NCBI GenBank assembly: GCA_947044405.1
Contig: CAMRHE010001071.1
Coordinates: forward strand, 62,001 to 126,000
DNA from: Leptodactylus fallax
Lineage: Eukaryota; Chordata; Amphibia; Anura; Leptodactylidae
Length of the DNA stretch: 64,000 nt
Reading direction: 5' to 3'
Shown here: in pieces, positions 15,079 through 27,100 of the stretch
Layout: each line of letters starts with the position of its first letter
Numbering within the stretch: the first letter of the stretch is position 1
Program-made: the position numbers and the translations under genes
The notes under the pieces: generated by a model
Database searches by the model: none
What the model was told of the DNA's origin: nothing
What the model saw: only the letters and a program-made list of their open reading frames with translations

Positions 15079-15144
15079 GATCTGTTCCTGGCGCGGCCCT
15101 GGGGCATCCTCTCCATACTGGATGAGCAGACCTCCTTCCCACAG
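15079..15144 (+). CDS. Myosin exon a (motor, RPWGILSILDE)
   Basis: Acceptor ctgtag and donor gtgagt flank a 66-bp phase 0-0 exon starting DLFLARPWGILSILDEQ. The phrase RPWGIL.ILDE is a hallmark of the myosin motor. Confidence 0.9.
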
Positions 15145-18100
15145 GTGAGTGATCTGCGCCCCGGGCCCCCCGGACATTACACAGGTGACCTCTCACATCC
15201 CACTGTCACTGATCATGAGCAGTATCTCTGGGCGGAACTTAGTGGTCATATGCTTGGTGACATCACATCCCTATGTGGCTATGTTTAGCTGATGATGTCA
15301 TTTTAGGATGTAATTTCCTTATTTCCAGGCTTCTGATGCGTCATTTGTGGAGAAACTCAGCGCTGGATGTCGAACAAATCCGTACTATGAGCGAATCCGA
15401 GGAAAAGATCTGGGGTTCACTATTCACCACTATGCTGGGAAGGTAACGTGACCCTCACGCTGCTAGCTCCACCCCCTTAATGACCCTTACACTGCTAGCT
15501 CCACCCCCTTAATGACCCTTACACTACTAGCACCACCCCCTTAATGACCCTCACGGTGTTAGCTCCACCCCCTTAATGACTTTAACAGAGAGAGTTCTTC
15601 TATGCCCTTGTCATGGACTTGTATATATCATATATCCTGTTTCTCCTCTGTAGTGCGTACTCCATATATCCTGTTTCTCCTCTGTTGTGCGCACTCCATA
15701 TATCCTGTTGCTCCTCTGTAGTGCGCACTCCATGTATCCTGTTGCTCCTCTGTAGTGCGCACTCCATGTATCCTGTTGCTCCTCTGTAGTGCGCACTCCA
15801 TGTATCCTGTTGCTCCTCTGTAGTGCGCACTCCATATATCCTGTTGCTCCTCTGTAGTGCGCACTCCATATATCCTGTTGCTCCTCTGCAGTGCGCACTC
15901 CATATATCCTGTTGCTCCTCTGTAGTGCGCACTCTATATATCCTGTTGCTCCTCTGTAGTGCGCACTCCATATATCCTGTTGCTCCTCTGTAGTGCGCAC
16001 TCCATATATCCTGTTGCTCCTCTGTAGTGCGCACTCCATATATCCTGTTGCTCCTCTGCAGTGCGCACTCCATATATCCTGTTGCTCCTCTGCAGTGCGC
16101 ACTCCATATATCCTGTTGCTCCTCTGTAGTGCGCACTCCATATATCCTGTTGCTCCTCTGCAGTGCGCACTCCATATATCCTGTTGCTCCTCTGTAGTGC
16201 GCACTCCATATATCCTGTTGCTCCTCTGCAGTGCGCACTCCATATATCCTGTTGCTCCTCTGTGTGCGCACTCCATATATCCTGTTGCTCCTCTGCAGTG
16301 CGCACTCCATATATCCTGTTGCTCCTCTGCAGTGCGCACTCCATATATCCTGTTGCTCCTCTGTAGTGCGCACTCCATATATCCTGTTGCTCCTCTGCAG
16401 TGCGCACTCCATATATCCTGTTGCTCCTCTGTAGTGCGCACTCCATATATCCTGTTGCTCCTCTGCAGTGCGCACTCCATATATCCTGTTGCTCCTCTGC
16501 AGTGCGCACCCATATATCCTGTTGCTCCTCTGTAGTGCGCACCCATATATCCTGTTGCTCCTCTGCAGTGCGCACTCCATATATCCTGTTGCTCCTCTGT
16601 AGTGCGCACTCCATATATCCTGTTGCTCCTCTGCAGTGCGCACTCCATATATCCTGTTGCTCCTCTGGTGCGCACCCATATATCCTGTTGCTCCTCTGCA
16701 GTGCGCACTCCATATATCCTGTTGCTCCTCTGCAGTGCGCACTCCATATATCCTGTTGCTCCTCTGTAGTGCGCACTCCATATATCCTGTTGCTCCTCTG
16801 CAGTGCGCACTCCATATATCCTGTTGCTCCTCTGTAGTGCGCACTCCATATATCCTGTTGCTCCTCCCCTCTCAGGTGCAGTACACGGCGGTCGGGTTCT
16901 TGGAGAAGAACAGGGACACAATTCCGATGAACATCCAGAATTTGTTCATAAACAGTGAGACCTCATTACTGAGCCTACTCTTCTCAGGTGGGTCATTGAT
17001 GAGATCATTGTGGTGGGGGTCCAGGGGGAGGTGTCCTCAATACCCCCCCCACACTTATAATAAAAATAGCAACTCTTGTGTTTTCTCAGCCAGCATCTCA
17101 AGGACGCGGAACCTTGATGCCCTCACAAAGGGAAAAGGTTAGTGACCGCACACTGTGCTCCCCACCCCCCGAAACCTAGCTACTCCCCACTACACCCCAC
17201 TATTCCCCACTACACCCCACTACTCCCAATCTACTCCCCATTTTCATACTGCTCCATCATTCCCTGTATGGGGAACAAGGTTATCCTGCTATTTAATGGG
17301 CCAAATAATGACCCCTCACGGGGACCTCCCCATTGTTTGGTGAACCCTCGCCCGTGACTTCTCCATTGTAAACCCTCTCAGTAACTCTCTGTGTGTCTGT
17401 TTTTTAGGTTCAGATTGCACAAGATAAAGCTTCTGCTCGTAAGATGTCTGTTGGCGCACAGTTTCGGGTATGATGATCTGCTTGGCTATTGGATGTGTGG
17501 GTGATGGTGAGGAGCTGTGGCTATGGAGGTTCTCCCTGATGTGTGAGTGATGGTATGGTGGTGAGGAGCTGTGGCTATGGTGGTTCTCCTTGATGTGTGG
17601 GTGATGGTATGGTGGTGAGGAGCTGTGGCTATGGAGGTTCTCCTTGATGTGTGGGTGATGGTGTGGTGGTGAGGAGCTGTGGCTATGGAGGTTCTCCTTG
17701 ATGTGTGGGTGATGGTGTGGTGGTGAGGAGCTGTGGCTATGGAGGTTCTCCTTGATGTGTGAGTTATGGTGTGGTGGTGAGGAGCTGTGGCTATGGAGGT
17801 TCTCCTTGATGTGTGGGTGGTGTGGGTGGGGTTCTCCTTGATGTGTGGGTGGTGGTGTGGTGGTGAGGAGCTATGGCTATGGAGGTTCTCCTTGATGTGT
17901 GAGTGATGGTGTGGTGGTGAGGAGCTGTGGCTATGGAGGTTCTCCTTGATGTGTGAGTGATGGTACATTGGTTAGGAGCTGTGGCTATGGAGGTTCTCCT
18001 TGATGTGTGAGTTATGGTGTGGTGGTGAGGAGCTGTGGCTATGGAGGTTCTCCTTGATGTGTGGGTGGTGGTGTGGTGGTGAGGAGCTGTGGCTATGGAG

Positions 18101-21100
18101 GTTCTCCTTGATGTGTGAGTTATGGTACATTGGTGAGGAGCTGTGGCTATGGAGGTTCTCCTTGATGTGTGAGTTATGGTACATTGGTGAGGAGCTGTGG
18201 CTATGGAGGTTCTCCTTGATGTGTGGGTGGTGGTGTGGTGGTGAGGAGCTGAGGCTATGGAGATTCTCCTTGATGTGTGAGTGGTGTGGTGGTGAGGAGC
18301 TGTGGCTATGGAGGTTCTCCTTGATGTGTGGGTGGTGGTGTGGTGGTGAGGAGCTGTGGCTATGGAGGTTCTCCTTGATGTGTGGGTGGTGGTGTGGTGG
18401 TGAGGAGCTGTGGCTATGGAGGTTCTCCTTGATGTGTGAGTGGTGTGGTGGTGAGGAGCTGTGGCTATGGAGGTTCTCCTTGATGTCTGAGTGATGGTGT
18501 GGTGGTGAGGAGCTGTGGCTATGGAGGTTCTCCTTGATGTCTGAGTTATGGTACATAGGTGAGGAGCTGTGGCTATGGAGGTTCTCCTTGATGTGTGAGT
18601 TATGGTACATTGGTGAGGAGCTGTGGCTATGGAGGTTCTCCCTGATGTGTGAGTGATGGTATGGTGGTGAGGAGCTATGGCTATCGAGGTTCTCCTTGAT
18701 GTGTGGGTGATGGTATGGTGGTGAGGAGCTGTGGCTATGGAGGTTCTCCTTGATGTGTGAGTGATGGTGTGGTGGTGAGGAGCTGTGGCTATGGAGGTTC
18801 TCCTTGATGTGTGAGTGATGGTGTGGTGGTGAGGAGCTGTGGCTATGGAGGTTCTCCTTGATGTGTGAGTTATGGTACATTGGTGAGGAGCTGTGGCTAT
18901 GGAGGTACTCCTTGATGTGTGAGTTATGGTACATTGGTGAGGAGCTGTGGCTATGGAGGTTCTCCTTGATGTGTGAGTGGTGTGGTGGTGAGGAGCTGTG
19001 GCTATGGAGGTTCTCCTTGATGTGTGGATGATGGTGTGGTGGTGAGGAGCTGTGGCTATGGAGGTTCTCCTTGATGTGTGAGTGATGGTGTGGTGGTGAG
19101 GAGCTGTGGCTATGGAGGTTCTCCTTGATGTGTGAGTTATGCTACATTGGTGAGGAGCTGTGGCTATGGAGGTTCTCCTTGATGTCTGAGTGATGGTGTG
19201 GTGGTGAGGAGCTGTGGCTATGGAGGTTCTCCTTGATGTGTGGATGATGGTGTGGTGGTGAGGAGCTGTGGCTATGGAGGTTCTCCTTGATGTGTGGATG
19301 ATGGTGTGGTGGTGAGGAGCTGTGGCTATGGAGGTTCTCCTTGATGTGTGGATGATGGTGTGGTGGTGAGGAGCTGTGGCTATGGAGGTTCTCCTTGATG
19401 TGTGAGTTATGGTACATTGGTGAGGAGCTGTGGCTATGGAGGTTCTCCTTGATGTGTGAGTGATGGTGTGGTGGTGAGGAGCTGTGGCTATGGAGGTTCT
19501 CCTTGATGTGTGGATGATGTTGTGGTGGTGAGGAGCTGTGGTTATGGAGGTTCTCCTTGATGTGTGGATGATGGTGTGGTGGTGAGGAGCTGTGGCTATG
19601 GAGGTTCTCCTTGATGTGTGGATGATGGTACATTGGTGAGGAGCTGTGGCTATGGAGGTTCTCCTTGATGTCTGAGTTATGGTACATTGGTGAGGAGCTG
19701 TGGCTATGGAGGTTCTCCTTGATGTGTGAGTGATGGTGTGGTGGTGAGGAGCTGTGGCTATGGAGGTTCTCCTTGATGTGTGAGTTATGGTACATTGGTT
19801 AGGAGCTGTGGCTATGGAGGTTCTCCTTGATGTGTGAGTGGTGTGGTGGTGAGGAGCTGTGGCTATGGAGGTTCTCCTTGATGTGTGAGTGATGGTGTGG
19901 TGGTGAGGAGCTGTGGCTATGGAGGTTCTCCTTGATGTGTGAGTGGTGGTTAGGAGCTGTGGCTATGGAGGTTCTCCTTGATGTGTGAGTGATGGTGTGG
20001 TGGTGAGGAGCTGTGGCTATGGAGGTTCTCCTTGATGTGTGAGTTATGGTACATTGGTGAGGAGCTGTGGCTATGGAGGTTCTCCTTGATGTGTGAGTTA
20101 TGGTACATTGGTGAGGAGCTGTGGCTATGGAGGTTCTCCTTGATGTCTGAGTGATGGTGTGGTGGTGAGGAGCTGTGGCTATGGAGTTTCTCCTTGATGT
20201 GTGAGTTATGGTACATTGGTGAGGAGCTGTGGCTATGGAGGTTCTCCTTGATGTGTGAGTTATGGTACATTGGTGAGGAGCTGTGGCTATGGAGGTTCTC
20301 CTTGATGTGTGAGTTATGGTACATTGGTGAGGAGCTGTGGCTATGGAGGTTCTCCTTGATGTGTGGGTGGTGGTGTGGTGGTGAGGAGCTGTGGCTATGG
20401 AGGTTCTCCTTGATGTGTGAGTTATGGTACATTGGTTAGGAGCTGTGGCTATGGAGGTTCTCCTTGATGTGTGAGTGGTGTGGTGGTGAGGAGCTGTGGC
20501 TATGGAGGTTCTCCTTGATGTCTGAGTGATGGTGTGGTGGTGAGGAGCTGTGGCTATGGAGGTTCTCCTTGATGTGTGAGTGATGGTGTGGTGGTGAGGA
20601 GCTGTGGCTATGGAGGTTCTCCTGATGTGTGGTTATGGTACATTGGTGAGGAGCTGTGGCTATGGAGGTTCTCCTTGATGTCTGAGTGATGGTGTGGTGG
20701 TGAGGAGCTGTGGCTATGGAGGTTCTCCTTGATGTCTGAGTGATGGTGTGGTAGTGAGGAGCTGTGGCTATGGAGGTTCTCCTTGATGTGTGAGTTATGG
20801 TACATTGGTGAGGACAGGTGACAGGGGGAATCTTATCTTGTTGACACTGAGGTCTTATATGGTGTTCTGACTTACTTCTCTGATGGCAGCGGTCACTTGG
20901 TGTTCTCATGGAGAAATTGTATGCCGCCAGCCCCCGCTTCATCCGCTGCATTAAACCTAACCGTGAGAAGCAGCCGGGGGTTTTCCAATCTGATGAAGTG
21001 CTGAACCAGGTGAGGGGCATTCTGGGAATTGTCAGCATTTGGCAGGATGTGGCTTGGACCCCCACTAATGTGCAGGACTCTATTTCTCATCCTCCAGCTG

Positions 21101-24100
21101 CGTTACAACGGTCTGATGGAGACGCTCCGGATCCGCAGAGATGGCTTCTCATGGAGACCATCCTTCCAGGACTTTATTGGGCAGTAAGTCTTTATCTCCG
21201 CCCTATATACAGTTGTGCTAAAAAGTTTACATCCCCCCCCCGGTAGATTTTTAGGTTTTTTGGCCTTTTTTCAGAGAATATGACTGATAACACAAAACCT
21301 TTATCTCCGCTCATGGTTAGTGGTTGGTTGAAGCCATTTATTGTCAGACTTCTGTGTTGTCTCTTTTTAAATCATAATGACAGCCCAAAACATCAAAATG
21401 ACCCTGTTCACAAGTTCCCATCCCCTGGTGATTTTGACCTGATAACATGCCCAGAAGTTGCCACAAAGGGGTTTGAATGGCTACTAAAGGTAACCTCCTC
21501 ACCTGTGACCTCCTCACCTGTGACCTCAGTGTGTGTACATAATGCTGAGGGAGTTTCTGGGATCCAGACAGACTGTCGCATCTTTCTTCCAGCCACTGAC
21601 GTTTCTGGATTGTGAGTCATGGGGAAAGCAAAAGAATTGTCCACGGATCTACGGGAAAGGTAGTTGTACTGTATAAAACAGGAAAGGGATACAAAAACAT
21701 ATCCAAGGAATGCATAATGCCAGTCAGCAGTGTTCAAACCACCAAACCACAGTCAGGTAGACCAACCAAAATTTTGGCCACAACTGCCCGGAAAATTGTT
21801 CGGGATGCAAAGAAAACCCCACACACATAACATCAGCTGAAATACAGGACTCTGAAAACTATCGGTGCAGCTGTTTCAAGATGCACAATAAGGAGGCACT
21901 TGAAGAAAAATGGGCTGCATGGTGGAGTTGCCAGAAGAAAGCCATTACTGCGCAAATGCCACAAAGAATCTCGACTTTAATACGCCAAACAGCGCAGAGA
22001 CAAGCCTCAAAACTTCTGGAACACGGTCATTTGGAGTGATGAGACAAAAATCAAACTTTTTGGCCACAACCATAAACGTTACCTTTGGAGAGGTGTCAGC
22101 AACATGTGACTTATGGGTATATCGGGAGACTGACGTGTTACCTATGGGGTTTATCGAGAGGACTGGCCTGTGACCTATGGGGTATAATGGGTGGACTGGC
22201 CTGTAACCTATGAGGGATATCGAGAGGACTGGACTGTGACCTATGGGGTATATCGAGAGGACTGGCCTGTAATCTATGAGGGATATCGAGAGGACTGGAC
22301 TGTGACCTATGGGGTATATCATGGGGACTGGTGTGTTACCTATGGGGGATATCAGGAGGATTTGTGTTCACTTATATAAAAAAAAAAAAAAAAAAAAAAG
22401 GGGGAAATTTATTGAAGTCTTCATGACAGTAGATGCAGGAAAACTATGGTCTCTTGGTGTGAGCCCCCAACATGTGGCCGTTCTGTCCACAATATGGTCT
22501 CTTGGTGTGAGCCCACCACATGGGGCCGTACTGTCCACAATATGGTCTCTTGGTGTGAGCCCACCACATGGGGCCGTACTGTCCACAATATGGTCTCCTG
22601 GTGTGAGCCCACCACATGGGGCCGTCCCTGTCCACAATATGGTCTCTTGGTGTGGGCCCACCATGGGGCCGTCCTGTCCACAAGAGCCGGCGGGTATGGT
22701 CTCTTGGTGTGAGCCCACCACATGGGGCCGTCCTGTCCACAAGATGGTCTCTTGGTGTGAGCCCACCACATGGGGCCGTCCTGTCCACAATATGGTCTCT
22801 TGGTGTGAGCCCACCACATGGGGCCGTCATGTCCACAATATGGTCTCTTGGTGTGAGCCCACCACATGGGGCCGTCCTGTCCACAATATGGCCTCTTGGT
22901 GTGAGCCCACCACATGGGGCCGTCCTGTCCACAATATAGTCTCTTGGTGTGAGCCCACCACCTGGCACCATCCTGTCTACGTTCCAGGAGTATAGCGCTG
23001 TAGGTGACGGGTTATAAGATCTCCAGGAAGTGTCCACGTCCCTATAAATCCCATTTATCAGTCCGTGTGTGTACAAGTCACTGACCATACAGCCATATAT
23101 GACACGCCATGTGATCTATGCTGGCGCAGCTGTAGAGCCATGTATGACAAGATCATTTGCTCTACCATACTTGCCAACTCTCCTGGAAACTCTGAGAGAC
23201 TACTGAAAAACGTGTGACCTCCTGGACTCCCAGAAGAGTAAGCAAACCTCCCAGCACATCTAGTGCCCACACACAAGAATGGAGTGTCTCCGCCCTAAAA
23301 TTTTTGTGGTGTGCTTCATGTGCCATTCTCCCTGACCCAACCACCCAAATGTTGGCAAGTATGTGATAACCACTGTAGACAGAGGCGTGTACATGGTCAT
23401 GTGATCTACACTGGGGTCACTGTGCGTGTTCACTATAGATCTGTGTACACAGTCATGGGATATGTTGGTTATCAGTTTGTATATTTCTTGTAATCCTGGG
23501 GCTGGCACATGAGCGCCTCCACCTGACTGGATGATATCATAGACCAGCTTTGTCCTTCATTCTACTCTGCAGGTTTGGTATTCTACTCCTCACCCCTGAT
23601 GTACCGGTGACCAGAGACAGGTGAGTGCAGGGTCCCCGGTGGACAGTTGGCCATCGTTGTTGAGCTGTGTCTGCAGCCTCATATACCTGCCCTGCCAGTA
23701 TATACACAGTATATGTAATGACTATTCCCTCCTCTCCCCCAGTTGCATACAGATCTTGCAGAGGGCGCAGCTGAGCGGCTGGCAGTGCGGGTAGGTACTC
23801 CGGCCAGACTCCCATTCATAGTTGACGCTATGTCTTGGTTCACACGTCTACCTGTAACCCAACAGGACATCGCGGCTTCTCTTCAAATATTGGCACCAGG
23901 ATGAGATGACACAGAACCTGCTGAGGCTGTGGGACGCTGCTGTCGCCATCCAGAAGTGTAAGTAGCATGGTCTGTACTCTGTTAACCCCAGCTGGTCACA
24001 GATGAGCCAGAACTGGACTGTTCTTTGGTTCTGTGTTATCATCGTCACCATTATCCTCATTTCCTTTCTATGGTCCGGCGTCCTGATGCTCTGTCACTAG

Positions 24101-27100
24101 TCTTGGATCATCATAGTCGTCTGTGGTTAGTGCCGGGTCATCAACAACGTCAGCAGTTTATAGTCCTGGATGTCATTGCAGTTATCTGGTTATAGTCCCG
24201 GATCATTGTTGCCTATCCTCGTGGTCATTATCATCTCTCTATAGTCTCCGGTCATTGTGGTCGTTATCATCTCTCTGTAGTCTCCGGTCATTGTAGTCGT
24301 TATCATCTCTCTATAGTCCCCGGCCATTGTGGTCGTTATCATCTCTCTATAGTCCCCGGTCATTGTGGTCGTTATCATCTCTCTATAGTCTCCGATCATT
24401 GTGGTCGTTATCATCTCTCTATAGTCCCCGGTCATTGTGGTCGTTATTATCTCTCTATAGTCTCCGGTCATTGTGGTCGTTATCATCTCTCTATAGTCCC
24501 CGGTCATTGTGGTCGTTATCATCTCTCTATAGTCTCCGGTCATTGTGGCCGTTATCATCTCTCTATAGTCCTGGATCATCATTGTTTGTCTATGGTCCTA
24601 AGAGTTTTAGGTTGTTGCCATAGTCATCATCTGTCTGTCCTGAGTAATCCATGTATTATTACAGCTCCCCTTTTAGTGTTATTGTATTGTGAGGGTTCTT
24701 GGCAGTCTGCAGTCTGGACTCGCTGTCGGCAGTGTGAAGTCCGGGCTCGCTGTCGGCAGTGTGCAGTCCAGGCTAGCTGTCGGCAGTCTGCTGTCTGCAG
24801 TCCGGGCTTGCTGTCGGCAGTCTGCAGTCCGGGCTTGCTGTCGGCAGTCTGCAGTCCGGGCTCGCTGTCGGCAGTCTGCAGTCTGCAGTCCGGGCTCGCT
24901 GTCGGTGCAGTCTGCAGTCCGGGCTCGCTGTCGGCAGTCTGCAGTCTGCAGTCCGGGCTCGCTGTCGGCAGTCTGCAGTCTGGGCTCGCTGTCGGCAGTC
25001 TGCAGTCTGCAGTCCGGGCTCGCTGTCGGCAGTCTGCAGTCCGGGCTCGCTGTCGGCAGTCTGCAGTCTGCAGTCCGGGCTCGCTGTCGGCAGTCTGCAG
25101 TCTGCAGTCCGGGCTCGCTGTCGGCAGTCTGCAGTCCGGGCTAGCTGTCGGCAGTCTGCAGTCCGGGCTCTCTGTCGGCAGTCTGCAGTCCGGGCTCGCT
25201 GTCGGCAGTCTGCAGTCCGGGCTCGCTGTCGGCAGTCTGCAGTCCGGGCTCGCTGTCGGCAGTCTGCAGCCGGGCCCGCAGTCTGCAGTCCGGGCTCGTC
25301 ATCTGTCTATGTCCCGAGTGATTATTCTATGTATTATTACGCCTCGTCCCTCTAGGTTATGTCATCTGTGTTGTATTATGGGGGTTCTCGGCAGACTGAC
25401 AAGTCCCACTATCCTCTATTTCAGGTTACAAAGGTCTCCTCTGCCGGAGAACATTCCACAATCTGATGGATGAAACGAGGAAACAGAAGCAGAAAGAGCT
25501 GGAGGCTGAGAGGGAGCGCACAAGACGCCAGGAGGAGGAGGAGGAGGCGGCGGCTCAGAGTATGGCACCTTATGATGTCACTGCCTGGGGATGGGTTTCA
25601 CCATACTATGTTTATACCAATCTCATATCTGATGTATTTCAGGAGTCGCCTCCCGCCCTGTCCCTCTGCCCCGAAGGAGGACACCCCCTATAAAGCTGAC
25701 CTTGAGTGACACCTCCTCAGAGCCCCCGATACCCCGACCACGCAGTCGGCTACTACAGGCATGTGCACATGATGCTGGTTTTCTTCTCTATTCCTCATCA
25801 TGGGGTATTGACTAGGGGCAGACGGAGAAACTTGTAACTGCCTATATCATCTGATGTCATTGGTTGCAGCTTTCCCCATTTGATAACCCTACGTTTCGAC
25901 CACCACTTCCCTCTGCTGTTCATGAGGACAGTGAGAAGAAGTTGATGCAGCGGCGGAAAACCCTGCAGTGGTTCAAGGAGACCCAAGCTGAGAAGGTGCT
26001 GGACAGAGGAGAGATCCCTCCATGGCTGCACGGCATGATCTCACGCAGGTAACTCTCCTCACCACACATCGATCATCCAGAAAGAGGGCGGAGTAAAGAG
26101 GCTGTGCGAAGGTATGAGTAGGATGCAGTGAGTGCAGTGTGAGGGTATGAGTAACAGTGGATGGATCATCCCCTGAGCTGGTGGGTAGTGATGCAGTGAG
26201 TGCAGTGTGAGGGTATGAGTAACAGTGGATGGATCGTCCTCTTAGCTGGTGGGTAGTGATGCAGTGAGTGCAGTGTGAGGGTATGAGTAACAGTGGATGC
26301 GTCGTCCCCTGAGCCGGTGGGTAGTGATGCAGTGAGTGCAGTGTGAGGGTATGAGTAACAGTGGATGGATCGTCTCCTGGGCCGGTGGGTAGTGATGCAG
26401 TGAGTGCAGTGTGAGGGTATAAGTAACAGTGGATAGATCGTCCCCTGAGCCGGTGGGTAGTGATGCAGTGAGTGCAGTGTGTGGGTATGAGTAACAGTGC
26501 ATGGATCGTCCCCTGAGCCGGTGGGTAGTGATGCAGTGAGTGCAGTGTGAGGGTATGAGTAACAGTGGATGGATTGTCCCCTGAGCCGGTGGGTAGTGAT
26601 GCAGTGAGTGCAGTGTGAGGGTATGAGTAACAGTGGATGGATCGTCCTCTTAGCTGGTGGGTAGTGATGCAGTGAGTGCAGTGTGAGGGTATGAGTAACA
26701 GTGGATGCGTCGTCCCCTGAGCCGGTGGGTAGTGATGCAGTGAGTGCAGTGTGAGGGTATGAGTAACAGTGGATGGATCGTCTCCTGGGCCGGTGGGTAG
26801 TGATGCAGTGAGTGCAGTGTGAGGGTATAAGTAACAGTGGATAGATCGTCCCCTGAGCCGGTGGGTAGTGATGCAGTGAGTGCAGTGTGAGGGTATGAGT
26901 AACAGTGGATGGATCGTCCCCTGAGCCAGTGGGTAGTGATGCAGTGAGTGCAGTGTGAGGGTATAAGTAACAGTGGATAGATCGTCCCCTGAGCCGGTGG
27001 GTAGTGATGCAGTGAGTGCAGTGTGAGGGTATGAGTAACAGTGGATGGATCGTCCCCTGAGCCGGTGGGTAGTGATGTAGTGAGTGCAGTGTGAGGGTAT

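Noticed and set aside
17486..20432. His/Ser-rich minus-strand ORFs that resemble a repetitive protein.
   Set aside because: Unit length 54 is a multiple of 3, so any stop-free frame stays open. They lie in a myosin intron on the opposite strand and have no start context or domain.
22446..22939. Trp/Ser-rich ORFs in the 48-bp repeat.
   Set aside because: Open in several frames on both strands at once; pure repeat artefact inside a myosin intron.
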